64,000 nucleotides of DNA from Pleurodeles waltl (lineage: Eukaryota > Chordata > Amphibia > Caudata > Salamandridae). The stretch is taken from contig NC_090442.1 in assembly GCF_031143425.1 (NCBI RefSeq), forward strand, positions 422,857,776-422,921,775, in the 5' to 3' direction. The notes under the pieces are model-generated. The model saw nothing but the letters and a program-made list of their open reading frames with translations, had not been told where the DNA came from and did not search any database. The position numbers and the translations under genes were made by a program. This document shows, piece by piece, positions 25,044 to 36,390 of the stretch (its first letter is position 1; every line of letters begins with the position of its first letter).

Positions 25044-25453
25044 AAGAAGGGTCGAGAGAAGGAGGAGTGCATGTTAACCTGTAGTCCTGTGAGGAATATA
25101 ATCAGTGCTCTGTTTATTATGGAAGAAGCGCTGCTGTCAAAATAGATAGCACCCTTTTGCAATCAATTGATGGTAGGCAGGCACTAAATGCTAGGAAAAT
25201 CACCTGTGACCCAACATTGTTGATATATCCAACATAGATCTAGGAGGGCTATACTTATACAAGTTTTCAGGATAACCAAAGATTATGCAGCTAAGTTCAA
25301 AACACTCACATACACATTTAGCTTTGTGGATGTCCTAAAATGTGGCATGGATTCAGCACCGTGGACCTATGTTGGAAAACTCTGATATAAATCCATCTGT
25401 TTGCCAGCAACCAGAGTTCAAGTACTTCAGAGTATTATACAAAAGTGAGAATT

Positions 25454-27042
25454 AGCTTCTTTCGAATCTATGCCACATAAGCACTATTACAAATTGAAAA
25501 ACAGACAGTACTAGAGCCGGAGTGGATATCCCATAGGACCCTTTGGGAAGAGAGACTGAATTTGTAGAAGGTTGAGGGCAGTATGCAAAACTGCAGTCTT
25601 CATCTTAACTATTCACAATTCTGTAGCCCTCAGGTCAAAAAAACCTCTGGGACTCAAGAGGGCTCTTGAGGTAGATTGGGTAGGGGATAGTGAGTGGAAA
25701 GAAAGAACTGATGAAAAGGGAAGTACTAACTACTGACAGAACCCTGGGATCTTCAATTATGTTTCTTTAAGCTTGAAGGGACCAAAAACATCAAGTGCTC
25801 ACTGCAAGTGAGCAGTCAATTCTATCTTGTATGTGTGCTGGAGCCAGCAAATGCAAAGAATATATGTGAGGACCTTGGATACATCTTGGATTTGTCTGCA
25901 AGAAGATCTGCCTCATTCCGCAAAATGGCAGAAAAAGTCCATAAATGCATTGGTGGCCAAGGAGTTATCTGAATTAGCCAAGACTCCTGAAATTTGGGAA
26001 AGTTTAAGAGGAATTTTAATTTAGGCTTATGAAAGTTACTTATCTTTCAAGGCTCTCTCTTCAACCTACACAACTATTTATTTGGTGGGAAGAGGAAGAA
26101 TAACTGGCCATAACAGCAGAAGTTACTTTTCCATGAATGCACACAGATCAATAAGAGTAAGACTCCATCTGTTCAGATTACAGACCTTTATCACTGTATC
26201 TGAGCTTGGCTGGGTAGATGAATGTAAATATTTTTTGTACAAAAAGGAAATGTGTTTCTTTTACTTGCTTACAGAAACTGAAGACATAAAAGCACAGCCA
26301 TTGCTCATATGAAGGGTGGGCATCATCAAGAAAGACTGTATGTGAAACAACCTAGCTATTACCAAATCATTAGAAGTTCTAAATGTTCACAAACCTTTTT
26401 GACAACACCGACAGAAGCAGTTGGTTTTGAAACATTAGATTCTGCATGAAAAATTTCAAAAGCACAAGGATGGGGTAAGTGGGAGGAGCAAGAATAGCTA
26501 AATCTCCCCAGCAGGATAAAGGTTAACACTTCTTACAAGCCACGACAATGCCAATTCAATTCCTATCAACATCACCCACGACTGCATGAAATATGCTCTT
26601 TAGAAAAGGCACTTTGTAAAATTCACTCTCCGATTCAATCAACAAATCTGTATGAGCAGCCATGTTTGGTTCAGTGAAGAATGACAATGCACAGAATTAG
26701 TAACTTAGGAAGGCCTAGGTCATAGGGCTGGTAGAATATCAACCAGGGCATCCTCCATAGCCAATTGACTTGGGAATTAAGGAACAATGGATTAAAGACT
26801 AACGCAAATCAGGAAATCTTGTAAAAAGACCATAGAAAGCATATACTTTGATGGACTAGTGGAAAAACAGAGACCTAATTTATCACTTTACATTCTAGTT
26901 TCAGGCAACAATTTCACAGAGAAGTAACTTAAGTGGAAGACATGTATTAAAGGTAAAACAGATGTTGGTGCTAGAGATAGTAGAGATGGTCTTGTCCTCT
27001 GACACTCTCTCCTCCCCCTTCCTCAAGTCCTTATAGAGATGG
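25454..27042. other. Intron 5, no gene recognised
   Basis: About 1.6 kb of A/T-rich DNA with short open frames only. At the right edge (about 27,042-26,960) the minus strand can be read as HLYKDLRKGEERVSEDKT, which might continue the Gag-like frame found beyond the LTR-like insertion. Confidence 0.35.
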
Positions 27043-29392
27043 TGTAGGATGGTGGATATCTATGTAGTGTACTAAATGCAAGGGGAACTATGCAGATAAG
27101 TCCAGGCGACCCTTTTTGGTTTACAGGGGTTACAATAATAATCCCAAATGCTCTCTTTTGTGGTAGTGTGAGTGAGATGTTTAGGCTTATCAGAGGGTGA
27201 TGCTAAGCATTTGTTAAACACACAGAATCAATAAACATGACACAGAAACTCGAGACCAAGCTTTAGAAAAATATAGTTATTTTATAGAATGCTATAACAC
27301 CAGTAAAACTAGTTAAGCATTGTTGCAGTGTATCACTTTTTGCAAGTAAGTAACAAGTTCACTCAAACGCGTTTTCACGTTGTAAAGGACTGCCTTTGGA
27401 TAAAATACTTTTACTGCATAGCTGTCTTTGCAGTTGATTCTCAGGGGTCCCCCTTTTGGTCGTAGGGTGCTAGGGAGACAAGGTCACAAGGAACACCAGC
27501 AGTACACTTTTATTTGCCCTGGGTCATCCTGGCGCAGAGGTGCTGGATGGGTCAGGTGCCTTGGGCACTGCATGGTTGGCATAGAGGAGTGCCACTTGAA
27601 ACAGGCTACAGATGAGGACCTGGTGACAAGTCCGGGAACTCCCAACTGGGGGCTGGTTGGTGGGGTCCTGTAAGCAAGGGAACACCATCAGTTGTTGTGG
27701 ACCCGGGCCATGGAGCTTGGGTGCAGCAGAGTTTGGTTGTTGGGTGCTCCTGCATGAAGGCACCCACGGTTCTCAGTTAGACCTACAAGAAGTGGACAAA
27801 ACAGGGCAGCTGTCCCACTCTTGGTGCTGACATCTGTGTTGTTGACACCCTTGATAGCTGGGCTCTGGCTGTGGCGTTTGAGTCTAGATTGGACTCAAAC
27901 AAGCGTTGGTTGGTGCGAAGGGTTCCGGTACCCCGGGTACCGGTGCAGGACTGCTCCATTAGATCCTGTGGACATCTCACTTAGTGGGAAGACAGGTTGG
28001 TTCTTCTGGAGCATGGTGACCTGCTCCTGGGCAGCTGCTGCTTTGGTGGACCCGGTGGTCAGCAGAATGGTGAACCGGACATTGTAGATGGTGCCTGCAG
28101 GGAAGTGGCTCCTCCACTTCAAGAAAGGTCCTGATGGCTTGGTTAAATGCTGTAGGCCCTCAGAGGCTTTAGGAGGATGCACAGCTTTAGGATGAGTCAG
28201 GCTGCCGAGATTGTTGGGACAAGAGCATGCAAGAAGGCAGGGTTTCTCACCAAGGTCCACCAGCAGTCCGCAGTTCTTGTCTTCAGCTCTTCTTCGTCCT
28301 AATTTTGTCAGATGAATCTGTTCTTCTGGTGTCAGGGGGCCACCTAAATACCAAATTTAGGGGCGTTTAGGGGAGTGCAGGGTAGTAGCCAATGGGCTAC
28401 TTACCCTGAGGTGACTACACCCCCTATACGACCACTTCCTGTGGGAACTGGGCATAGCCCTGTCCCAGAAACCTTAATTCCACCACAAACAGGATGATGG
28501 AACCCTTCTTTTGAAGTCCCTGGCCTTGGTATGCAGGTTCACTAGCCATCCTGCTGGAGGAGGGGATAGCACCTTCCTCCGGAGCAGGCATTGTTTCTGA
28601 TCTCTGAGTGTGGGCTCTCTCTTCTCCAAGGTGTCAGCAACATGTCTGTGGTGGCAGGCTGGTCGATACCAGTCAGCCAGCACACGAAGGGTCTGGTAGG
28701 TTTCAGGGGGCACCTCTAAGGTGCCCTCTGGGTGCATGTCATATTAAATGCAAGACTGACATCAATCGGGATATATTAACATGAGGTATCTGATCTCAAA
28801 CACCATAGGTTTCAGTGAAGCCATTATATAGATGGGTAACTTGTACTGACCAGTGCCCAGTACATACCTTAAGATTGCTTTCCTGGTCACTTGCAATGTC
28901 TAAGTAAATGAACTAGACATTGTAGGGGCATATCTGTTCATGCAGATATGTCCTCACATCAAATATAATGCTCCCTGCCTTAGGGCTTTAAGATCTGCTG
29001 CAGAGGTGACTTACATATATCAGCTGCAGTTACTTGGGCATGCCACACAATGAGTGTACCATGTCGTGTTTTCACTCATGGCTTGCGCCATGACACGCAA
29101 TCTGCAATGGCAGGCTGTATGCGATTTTTATGGGTGTGGCCACAATACATGCTGCAGCCTGTAGTGGCCCTCTCTAGTACCCAGGCCTATGTATCAGGAG
29201 TACCATTTACAAGAGACTTGCAGAGGTACTGGAGTGTGTGCCAATTGTACACAATTAGACCTTTTGCCTTTTTTTAGGGAAGTAGCACTGGGGACCTGCT
29301 TAGCAGGAACCCAGTGCACCATCAGTCAAAAAACCAAAGTATCAGTGGCAAAAAGTGGGGGTGACCATGTTCAAAAGGGGCACTTTCCTACA
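27043..29392 (-). mobile_element. LTR-like element (probable solo LTR), copy 1
   Basis: Termini TGTAGGATGG and ...CTTTCCTACA. It matches the better preserved copies at 51,030-53,650 and 56,504-59,190 in the first 200 bp (ATGCTCTCTTTTGTGGTAGTG, TTAGGCTTATCAGAGG, AAGCATTTGTT) and in the last kilobase (GACTTGCAGAGGTAC, AACATGGTCACCCCC in reverse). Flanks GATGG and GACGA match at three of five positions, so a 5-bp duplication is possible but decayed. It sits in a Gag-like fragment. Strand is inferred from conserved AATAAA signals on the minus strand of the sister copies. Confidence 0.65.
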
Positions 29393-30290
29393 GACGATTG
29401 ACCAGCTCCTGCATCTCCGCCCACTGGGACCTGCCACATCAGGCAAAAAGCCCTACACAGATGGCTATGCATCACTGTATTACTATCCCAATAGCTATCT
29501 ATTTCCTGATGTGTCAAGCTTCTTGCCATCTTTGAGACCATCAGGTATGGTTTGAGCAGAGGCCTGTTTGTGTGTGGCGGATGATTAGGGAGCCAGGGGG
29601 TGGAGGCATGACCTCTCATATAGACAGAGTCACTTGGGGATGGCTTATACTTTTTCACCACCCTGGGTGCTACTACACTTTCCTTGATGGGCTCTTTGAA
29701 TGTCTGAAGGGTGGCAGTGAGCATGTCCTTGAGCATGAGTAGGAACCACAACAAGCGCTCTGATTTTGAGAGAGGGCTTCCTCGTGGATGTTGAGCATGT
29801 CCATCTTGTGGCTGCTCACAGGATGACATCATGGTACACCGTAGCATCGCCAGGTGGATGCCCTGACGAGGTAATGGTCAAGGTCTGGGTCCCCCAGAGG
29901 ATCGACATCATTCATCCCAAGGGTCATCTGTAGGCCCTTGCTCGAAGAGAGTGTTATATGGGGTCAGTAGGGCCAAAAGGGCGGTATGGGTCATAGAACG
30001 ATTGTGGGGACCCCTCAGGTGATTGGCAAAGAGAGAGTGGGGGTGGCATTCATGAGTGCAGCAATGGTGGGGGTGGAGGCAGTGGTGGAGCATAAAGCAG
30101 GGGGTTGGCATCCTCATTTTTATGTCTTTTGGGCATCAGATCAGGGGGAGGGGTGTTCCGATGTGGGTTTCACCTCAAAACCAACCCTCCTCTTTCGAGT
30201 CAGACATCGATGGTGGCCTCCCATTTAACCGTGGCCTTTACTCAGTGCCGAACGGATCCTGAGAGCAGCAAAGGACCTGCAGGCAGTAGT
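29393..30290 (-). pseudogene. Gag-like remnant of a DIRS-type retroelement
   Basis: Minus-strand frames at about 30,117-29,908 and 29,847-29,400 read like salamander DIRS Gag: a TLLALLTPYNTLFEQGP-like acidic part, LQTFKEPIKESVVAPRV followed by KKYKPSPSDSVYM, and finally a QWAEMQELVNR-like segment in a shifted frame. This is recognised from the KEP(I/V)K...PRV.KKYKP.P.D pattern, not from an alignment. The frame is broken, and the LTR-like copy at 27,043-29,392 appears to have inserted into it. Confidence 0.4.
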
Positions 30291-30299
30291 GCCTTGTGC

Positions 30300-30970
30300 A
30301 GGGTCCCTAAAGCCTGCAATGCTCTGCATCAGAGTGACAATTTCAAAAAGAACAAGTGGTGGGTGGAATGCTGAACAATGTCAAACATCCACCCCAGTAC
30401 AGAGATCTGGACCTAAATCCTTGCTACACATGCCATTCCAGTTTGGATCCAGCCATATGCAAATCAGTCTTGACCCTGTTCCCCTTGGGAACAGTCCAGC
30501 CCGAGCTGCCAGGCCAGGTCTTCCCTGGACCAGAAACAAGCATCCTGGGACTGGTTTTGGGGTTTCACCCCTCCTCAGCCAGGCTAGCTTGTCTCTAGTA
30601 GCATGGGGAGCACGCAACCCATATCTGGGTATACCCAAACCACTTAGGGCAACAATTACAAAAAGAACAAGTGATGGACTGAATGCAGAACAATGTCAAA
30701 AATTCACTCTCGTACAGAGATCTGGCCTAAATCCATTGTTTTTTTGCTACCCATGCTATTCCAGTTTCAACCCAGCCATATGCAAATCAGTCTTGACCCT
30801 GTTCCCCATGTGAACAGTCCAACCGGAGCTGCCAAGCCAGGTCTTCCCTGGTGTGGAAACAAGCATCCTGGGACCGGTTTTGGGGTATCAGGCCATATCA
30901 ACCAGGCTAGCTTGAATCCAGTGAGCACGGGACCCAAGTCTTCCCCCAAACTAATTTGCAAATTTTGTTC
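30300..30970 (+). repeat. Tandem repeat of about 320 bp, two units
   Basis: Two diverged units. AAAAAGAACAAGTG occurs at 30,345 and 30,660, CCATATGCAAATCAGTCTTG at 30,453 and 30,776, and GGTCTTCCCTGG at corresponding positions, giving a period of about 315-323 bp. The same family, inverted, occurs at 35,770-36,390. The unit length is near that of the 330-bp newt satellite 2, but I could not find a hammerhead ribozyme core, so that identity is not claimed. Confidence 0.75.
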
Positions 30971-31593
30971 TTTGAGGTACTAAGAAGAAAACATGTACTG
31001 CCACTTAAAAAAAAAAAATCAAATTTAGACAGGGCAGACCTACCTTGCTGTTTCTGCAATAGTTACACTGCACTCTGATATGTTGCGCAATGGGCTCTTT
31101 TATATTGCAGATTTTAAAGATTAAAAAATGCGCAATATTATAAGGATGGTCTGTTTTAGCTATTTTAATATGGGTATTTGATTTTATGAAATTATGTTTG
31201 TGTTTTAAGAGCTGTTTTATAATCGTTATCTATATGTTTTGTCAAACTTATGTGTATATTATTGGGCTGTATTCACACAATCTTTTCTGTGATGAGTCAA
31301 GTTAATTATTTTATTCTTCTTGTATTTTAATGCAACTTAAATGTAGCAAATAAAGACTTGTTGACTGGCTGACTGACTTGCAGTGGTGTGTTCCGATGCT
31401 GTTCTGTCATTAGCAAATGTGCTAACTTGTGGAATTTGTGATGGCACTGCAGATGGCTTTACTGGCTTGTTTAATGAATATCCACCACTTGCAAACTCAT
31501 CTTGACACAGCTCTGGAGCTTTACAAACCAAGGAAGATTTCAAATCTACATATTCTTTAATTAAAGTACGACACAATGAACTGCAATGCTCAC
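30971..31593. other. Intron 5 next to exon 5, no other gene
   Basis: A/T-rich DNA with no repeat signature I recognise. The minus-strand frame that extends from exon 5 into this region in another phase is not coding. Confidence 0.4.
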
Positions 31594-31747
31594 CTCTGAA
31601 GCTTTTTAGGGCCGGGTAAAGGTAGCTTAAGTTCATGTCCGAGATATTCATATGCCTTTGGTCCATATAAATGGAGAGTTAATGCAAAAAGTCTCTGATC
31701 AACAGAGTAATCTGACACAGGTCTTTTAAACAGCTCCATGGGAATCC
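31594..31747 (-). CDS. Exon 5: THAP9/P-type HTH region
   Basis: Codon 206 (completed) to 256 plus two bases. The acceptor is gttgcag and the donor CAGAG|GTGAGC is strong. It encodes YSVDQRLFALTLHLYGPKA then LPLPGPKKLQ. The pattern (F-A-x-T-L-H-x-Y-x-P-K-A-Y-x-Y ... LP.P..+.++SW) is a signature of the helix-turn-helix region in THAP9 and P-element transposases, which helps DNA binding. The terminal SW is completed by the first base of exon 6, as in the family. An unrelated longer frame overlaps in another phase. Confidence 0.85.
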
Positions 31748-32204
31748 CTGCAACACAAATACAAACAAAACAGGATCATAAGTGAAATTCTGAACAGCAT
31801 TGATACTTTAACTTAAATTAAGAAGTACACATCTATGAGATCCTATCAGGGCTCCTAATTCTTCTTGAGCTGCAGCAAGGTTGTAAAACGTTTTTCAGCC
31901 TGGGTAAGCACATGATCAGGATACTTCTTATGCTACTTCGTGGTCTTCTAACTCCTGCAAGAAAATTGGACATTGCTCCTACAAAGTAACATGTTCCTAT
32001 ATTAAATTGCTTTCCAAACCACGCTGTGTTTGGATAAGGTAAAATGAAGAGCCGCATTCTAGTTATGCAACTATGCAATATTTCTTAAATCAGTCGGATA
32101 AAGAGGGAAATCCATCTTTTTATCTATCCTACAATGCAGCGGCCAGAAGGTGGCATTATGACAGTGCTGAGTCCAAGAACGGGAATAAATCTAAACAAAG
32201 CCCT
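31748..32204. other. Intron 4 next to exon 5, no gene
   Basis: Upstream of exon 5 on the minus strand. It holds the acceptor polypyrimidine tract (TTTTGTTTGTATTTGTGTTGCAG on the minus strand, split by short purine breaks) and otherwise nothing that I recognise. Confidence 0.4.
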
Positions 32205-33182
32205 TCCGGGCTTTTGGAGGCACAAACAGCTGCAGGAGGAGGTGTCTTTAGCACGAGTGTTGAAAGCAGTAGGCAGGCTGGCAGGCCTGGCGTTGAGTCA
32301 GTCACTTGTCTTCAGTTGTCCCTTTTGCGTCTCTGGAGTGTCCTTCTTCAGGTCAGCAGGATCTGATTTCCTGGTGCCAGGGGCTCCCCTAAATACTGAA
32401 TGTAGGGGCATTTAGGCATGTGAAGGCAAGTAGCTAATGGGCTACCTACCCCTGTAGGAAGTGGGCATAACCATCCAAGATGTCAGATTTCATGTCCACA
32501 TCGGGTAACCTCACCTTAGGGATGGAATTAGCCTGAGAGTGGGCACGCCTCTTTGACTACTAATTTCCTACCTGTCCAGGTGCCAAATGAGGCCTGGGGC
32601 AGGGGGTTGGCATCTCCCTTTTGAGGGAAGCCAGATCTGAATACCAAGGGCAGCAGGCTTCTTTCAAGCCCCCTGCCTTGGAATGCAGATTTGCAGTTCA
32701 TCCTGTTTGGTGGGGTGTAAAAAGACCTGTCCTGGAGCAGGCTTTGTTCCTGACCAACAAAGAGGACAGGCTCTCAACCTTGGGGGGTCGGAAACATGTC
32801 TGTTGGTGGCATATATTGCATAGAGTGTTCAGTGGTTGTGTGCCATGTTGTGTCTTGTCTTTACGCTGCACCAAGACAGACAGCCTGCAATGGCAGACTG
32901 CCTGAGCTAGGTGAGGGGTCCCTGAGGGGGGGCACAATGCATGCTGCAGCCCTTGGGGGCCTTCTTTGGTACACATGCCTTAGGCATTTAGGGTACCATT
33001 TACTTGGCACTTACAGGAATTCCAAAGGTATTGCCAATTAGGGAATAATTGTACAGTTTTAGGGAACGAGATCTGGCACTGAGGACCTGGTTAGCAGGAA
33101 CTCTGTGCACTTTCAGTCAAAATTGCCTTATGTACCAGGAAAAAGTTGGGGTGACCATGTTAAAAAGAGGCACTTTACTATA
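32205..33182 (-). mobile_element. Truncated LTR-like element, copy 2
   Basis: Matches the right (inferred 5') kilobase of the 2.6-kb LTR-like family: CCCTAAATACTGAATGTAGGGGCATTTAGG, the CAGTAGCCAATGGGCTAC-type word, a GCAGGCTTTGTT...CTGACC block and the end AAGTTGGGGTGACCATGTT...GAGGCACTTTACTATA, a mutated form of CTTTCCTACA. The left end is lost near 32,205. It has the same orientation as the other copies. Confidence 0.6.
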
Positions 33183-33789
33183 GTTTCCATTAGCACTTTA
33201 TGGGAAGAAGGGTAACAATTCCTAGGACTACGGAAGTAGCAAAACATTCTTGGACAGCATTAATACATGAGGCGGAATGGCATTTGTCTAGGCATTGGTT
33301 CAATGTGGGATACACATTTCAGACCCACCTAAAGAATTTCAGTTGTTTCGTTGGCAGGATTAACAAATGAGAGCCACAAAAGGCTGGAATTGACGTTTTA
33401 AATTCATATTCACCTTTGTATCTTGAGAAAGCTTTAGCAGCAGTTGTGGAGATAATATAGCTGCATGCATCTTTAATATTATTCAATAGAAAACAGCAGT
33501 TAAATTATTACTGAGGTCTTGTGTGAATGGATGTGTGCTGCATTCATTTAGGGGTGATTAAAGAGTTCATAAACATCAAAAAGCTTTTTTGGTACATTAC
33601 CTGCACTAACAATCTAATCTGCTAAAAACACTGCTTCAGGCTAAACGTAGATTTGTTTAAAATAAATCTTTAGATGTGCTTTGTAAAGATGCAGAGCTGC
33701 TTCTCAGTAGCATCTATTTCCCCGACTGGTCTGCTTGGTTCAAAAGAGTTTAATATTTTGAGTTGAATATGTTTAATACATGCTTAATG
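33183..33789. other. Intron 4, no gene recognised
   Basis: About 600 bp between the truncated LTR-like repeat and the L1 fragment. A/T-rich, no open frame of note. Confidence 0.4.
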
Positions 33790-35160
33790 AGGTGGTGGTG
33801 ATGGAGTACATTGCTACACCCTTCCCACAGCTCTGATCATGGGATTACCAAAAGAAGGGCGGTCACCAGACTGTACATCTCACTCATCAATATTGAAGCC
33901 AAGATCGTTGAAAAACATCCTAGCAAATGGGCTTGATGAAGGTAATCCCCTGCCTGGTTCACCTAGACCAAACCAATTTCATACTGGCCCACACTACTGG
34001 ATATCATCTTAGACCCCTGTATCTGGCAAGTGTGCTCTGATCGTGGCGGATTTTGAGAAAGCCTTCAATTCTCTGAATGGGAATGATCTTTTCCAGGTCA
34101 TCCGTGAAATTAATTTAAGTATGCACCTCCTTGGGCACATGAAAGTCCTGTATGACTGCCCTTCAACCCAGGCCAATGGTGCTTTCCCCACTCAGTTGCA
34201 TATGGAGTGGGGCATCGTGTCAGGGTTACCACATTTTAACACTGTTGTTTGCTTAAGTCATTAAGCTGCTTGGCACTTGGAGCAGATGCAATACTCTGTT
34301 CCAAGAGTTTGAGTAGAGAGGTATAATGGGGAATGCATATCCCTCTATGCTGGTTCTATCAGATACTGATGGTAAACTGAATAGTTTTGGTGGCATCTCT
34401 GGCCTAGTGGTCAATTGGGGCAAATCAACCATCTTCCCACTATACAATGGAGACTACGCCATAAACTGGCAAATGAGACTATGCACAGCATAGGAGAGTT
34501 TAAAATAATGTAGCATGCATGTCCTCAGTTATGCTAATAATTAAATGTAGAAACATAGATGGCAGCACTACCACTATTTCTTCTGAGAAGACTCACCCTC
34601 TTTAAGACGATTGCTCTTTTTAATCTGCTATATGCTCTACAGGATAACTCTCCCAATATTTCAGCACAATTATTTAAGAACATGTGCAAATATTAATTTT
34701 CCTTCCTCTGGGTGGGACAACTGTATTATTGGACAACTTAACTAGGTGGGGTGAGAAGTTTGTTCCCTGGCAGATGAGACTGTCCTATTTTGCACCTTCA
34801 ATATGGCTTATGCCAGTGGGCTGACCTTCAAGTGATTTGTGGCAATCTCATACCTCCTTCAATCCCATCAGTCATTATGGCTGTGTTTGACTGCTAGCAT
34901 AGAGCCTTAAAGTGAAATGGGTGGGACCTCCAGCTTATGGATGAGGCCCCTTTTGGTGCGGGAAGTAGCTACCTCATAAGGGAGGTCTCACTGGTTTCTG
35001 CCAGTTTGTCCTAATAGACATATCACAACTAAGGGATAGCGCGATGAGAAGTCACAGCATCTCATCTGAGCAACACCATGTAAATCTTGGTTTATACACA
35101 CTTGAGGTATACAGACACCTACAGCTAGGCCATGTCCTTTGACTCACACTAGACAGACCT
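33790..35160 (+). mobile_element. L1-type LINE ORF2 fragment
   Basis: Plus-strand reverse transcriptase remnant: LINIEAKIVEKHLANGL near 33,890, ADFEKAFNSLNGNDLFQVI at about 34,045 (with Asp of the LDxEKAFD motif kept as ADFEKAF), HMEWGIVSGLPHF replacing RGTRQGCPLS, then ISGLVVNWGKSTIFPL at about 34,400 (thumb region) and a decayed tail to 35,160. It has many stops. It is in the opposite orientation to the THAP gene. Confidence 0.75.
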
Positions 35161-35349
35161 AGTATCTTCTCAAATTCCATGCACTAGAAGCCAAGTAAGT
35201 AGTTGAAAGGCTAGGGACAAAGTGTATACCCTGCCCCTTTCGAGCCTTTTTAAGCATGCCTGACTTGCTTAAGGAACTGAGACAATGACGGAAAAAGATA
35301 TGGGACTCCTTGAGGAAAATGAGGTGGGAGAGGCCAGGATGGCCTAGAG

Positions 35350-35649
35350 CAGTGGTCTCCAAACTTTTTAATGCCGCGCCCCCCCAGTTGAAAAATCAAA
35401 ATCATTAGGGGCCCCCCTCAGAATTTTTCACAAATATTTTATAAAGATGGCAATGTTTAAATAAGTCTAGACGTATTTGAACATTGCAGTTAAGTACTGT
35501 TACCTTTTTTTAAATGCAATAGCATGTTTCTGCTTAAAACAAAACACTGTTATCTGTGTAATGCTTCTTTTGGCCAAAGTCTGGCGCCCCCCCCTGGGAT
35601 CACTTGAGGCCCCCCTAGGGGGGCCCGCCCCACAGTTTGAAGACCCCTG
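35350..35649. mobile_element. 300-bp hAT-type MITE with perfect 8-bp TSD
   Basis: Termini CAGTGGTCTCCAAACTTTTT and, inward from the right, CAGGGGTCTTCAAACTGTGG, an imperfect inverted repeat in the Charlie/hAT style. It is flanked by GCCTAGAG at 35,342-35,349 and at 35,650-35,657. The inner ends are rich in C runs (GCGCCCCCC / GGGGGGCCC). There is no coding capacity, so it must have been mobilised in trans. Confidence 0.92.
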
Positions 35650-35769
35650 GCCTAGAGGGAATTGACTACATCAACCAAATTGTGTTTAATACAGTTCAAA
35701 TATTTGCAGAGAGCATATCTCACATAAGAGGTTCTGAAAATTTTCAGAGGCACTTCCCCATGTTTTTTT

Positions 35770-36390
35770 TCACTGCCACTCCTCGGGTGGGGATTTCCTG
35801 CATATGGAAGAAAGCTGCACCTGACTCAAGAGTCCCAATTACGATGAACCTGGTCTTGAGTTGCTTGTGTCCCGGTTCAGAGACGACCCGGCTTGACAGT
35901 TTGGATTGAACTGCTCCTACTGGAGCAGAATCAAGGAAGATATACATATGGCTAGGTCTAATGTGAGTTGGCACTGTGGGCAAAAACACAATGAACTGGG
36001 ATGTGGCCCAAGTGGTTACCAGTGGCTGAGATAAACTCAAGCATCTCACCCATCACTGATTTTTTGTTTACTTGAGTGCGAAGCCCGAACTGTGACAGGT
36101 ATGCCCAGATGTGGGTCATGTGCTCAGTTTGTCACTAGAACCAAGCTGCACCTGACTGAAGAGCCCCAATTAGGGCAAAACTGGTCTTGGGTTGCTTGTG
36201 TTTCAGTTCAGAGAGAACATTGCTTGTCAGTTCGGGCTGGACTGTTCCAACTGGAGCAGGATAAGGGCCGATTTGCATAAGGGTGGTGCTAATCTGAGGT
36301 GGCATTGTGGGCAAAAACACAGACTAGGATACTGCCAGAGTAGTTACCAGAGGCTGAGATTAATTCAAGCATCCAACCCATCATGTTTTT
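35770..36390 (-). repeat. Tandem repeat of about 330 bp, two units, inverted
   Basis: AAGCTGCACCTGACTSAAGAG occurs at 35,812 and 36,143, GGTCTTGRGTTGCTTGTG at matching places, and GTGGGCAAAAACACA twice, giving a period of about 331 bp. The reverse complement aligns with the units at 30,300-30,970 (ACAGTCCAGCCCGARCTG, ACAAGCAACCCAAGACCAGTTTT). Two small clusters of one family therefore flank exon 5 in opposite orientation. Confidence 0.75.

Larger units (their letters stand above)
18979..25444 (-). mobile_element. Near-complete degenerate L1 retrotransposon
   Basis: Minus-strand L1: 5' region (about 25,444-24,800), ORF1 (24,798-23,942), a spacer, ORF2 from ATG 23,167-23,165 to about 19,470, then 3' untranslated sequence ending in AATAAAAG and a 12-base polyA tail (T run at 18,979-18,990). 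A candidate target-site duplication GTGAGAATT is present at 18,969-18,977 and 25,445-25,453. If correct, the element is about 6.47 kb, the usual size of a full L1. Both ORFs are frameshifted. It lies in intron 5 of the THAP gene in the same orientation. Confidence 0.8.

Noticed and set aside
30300..36390. Hammerhead ribozyme in the 320-330 bp tandem repeats
   Set aside because: I looked for a CTGATGA core with a matching GAAA on both strands and did not find it, so newt satellite 2 identity is not claimed.
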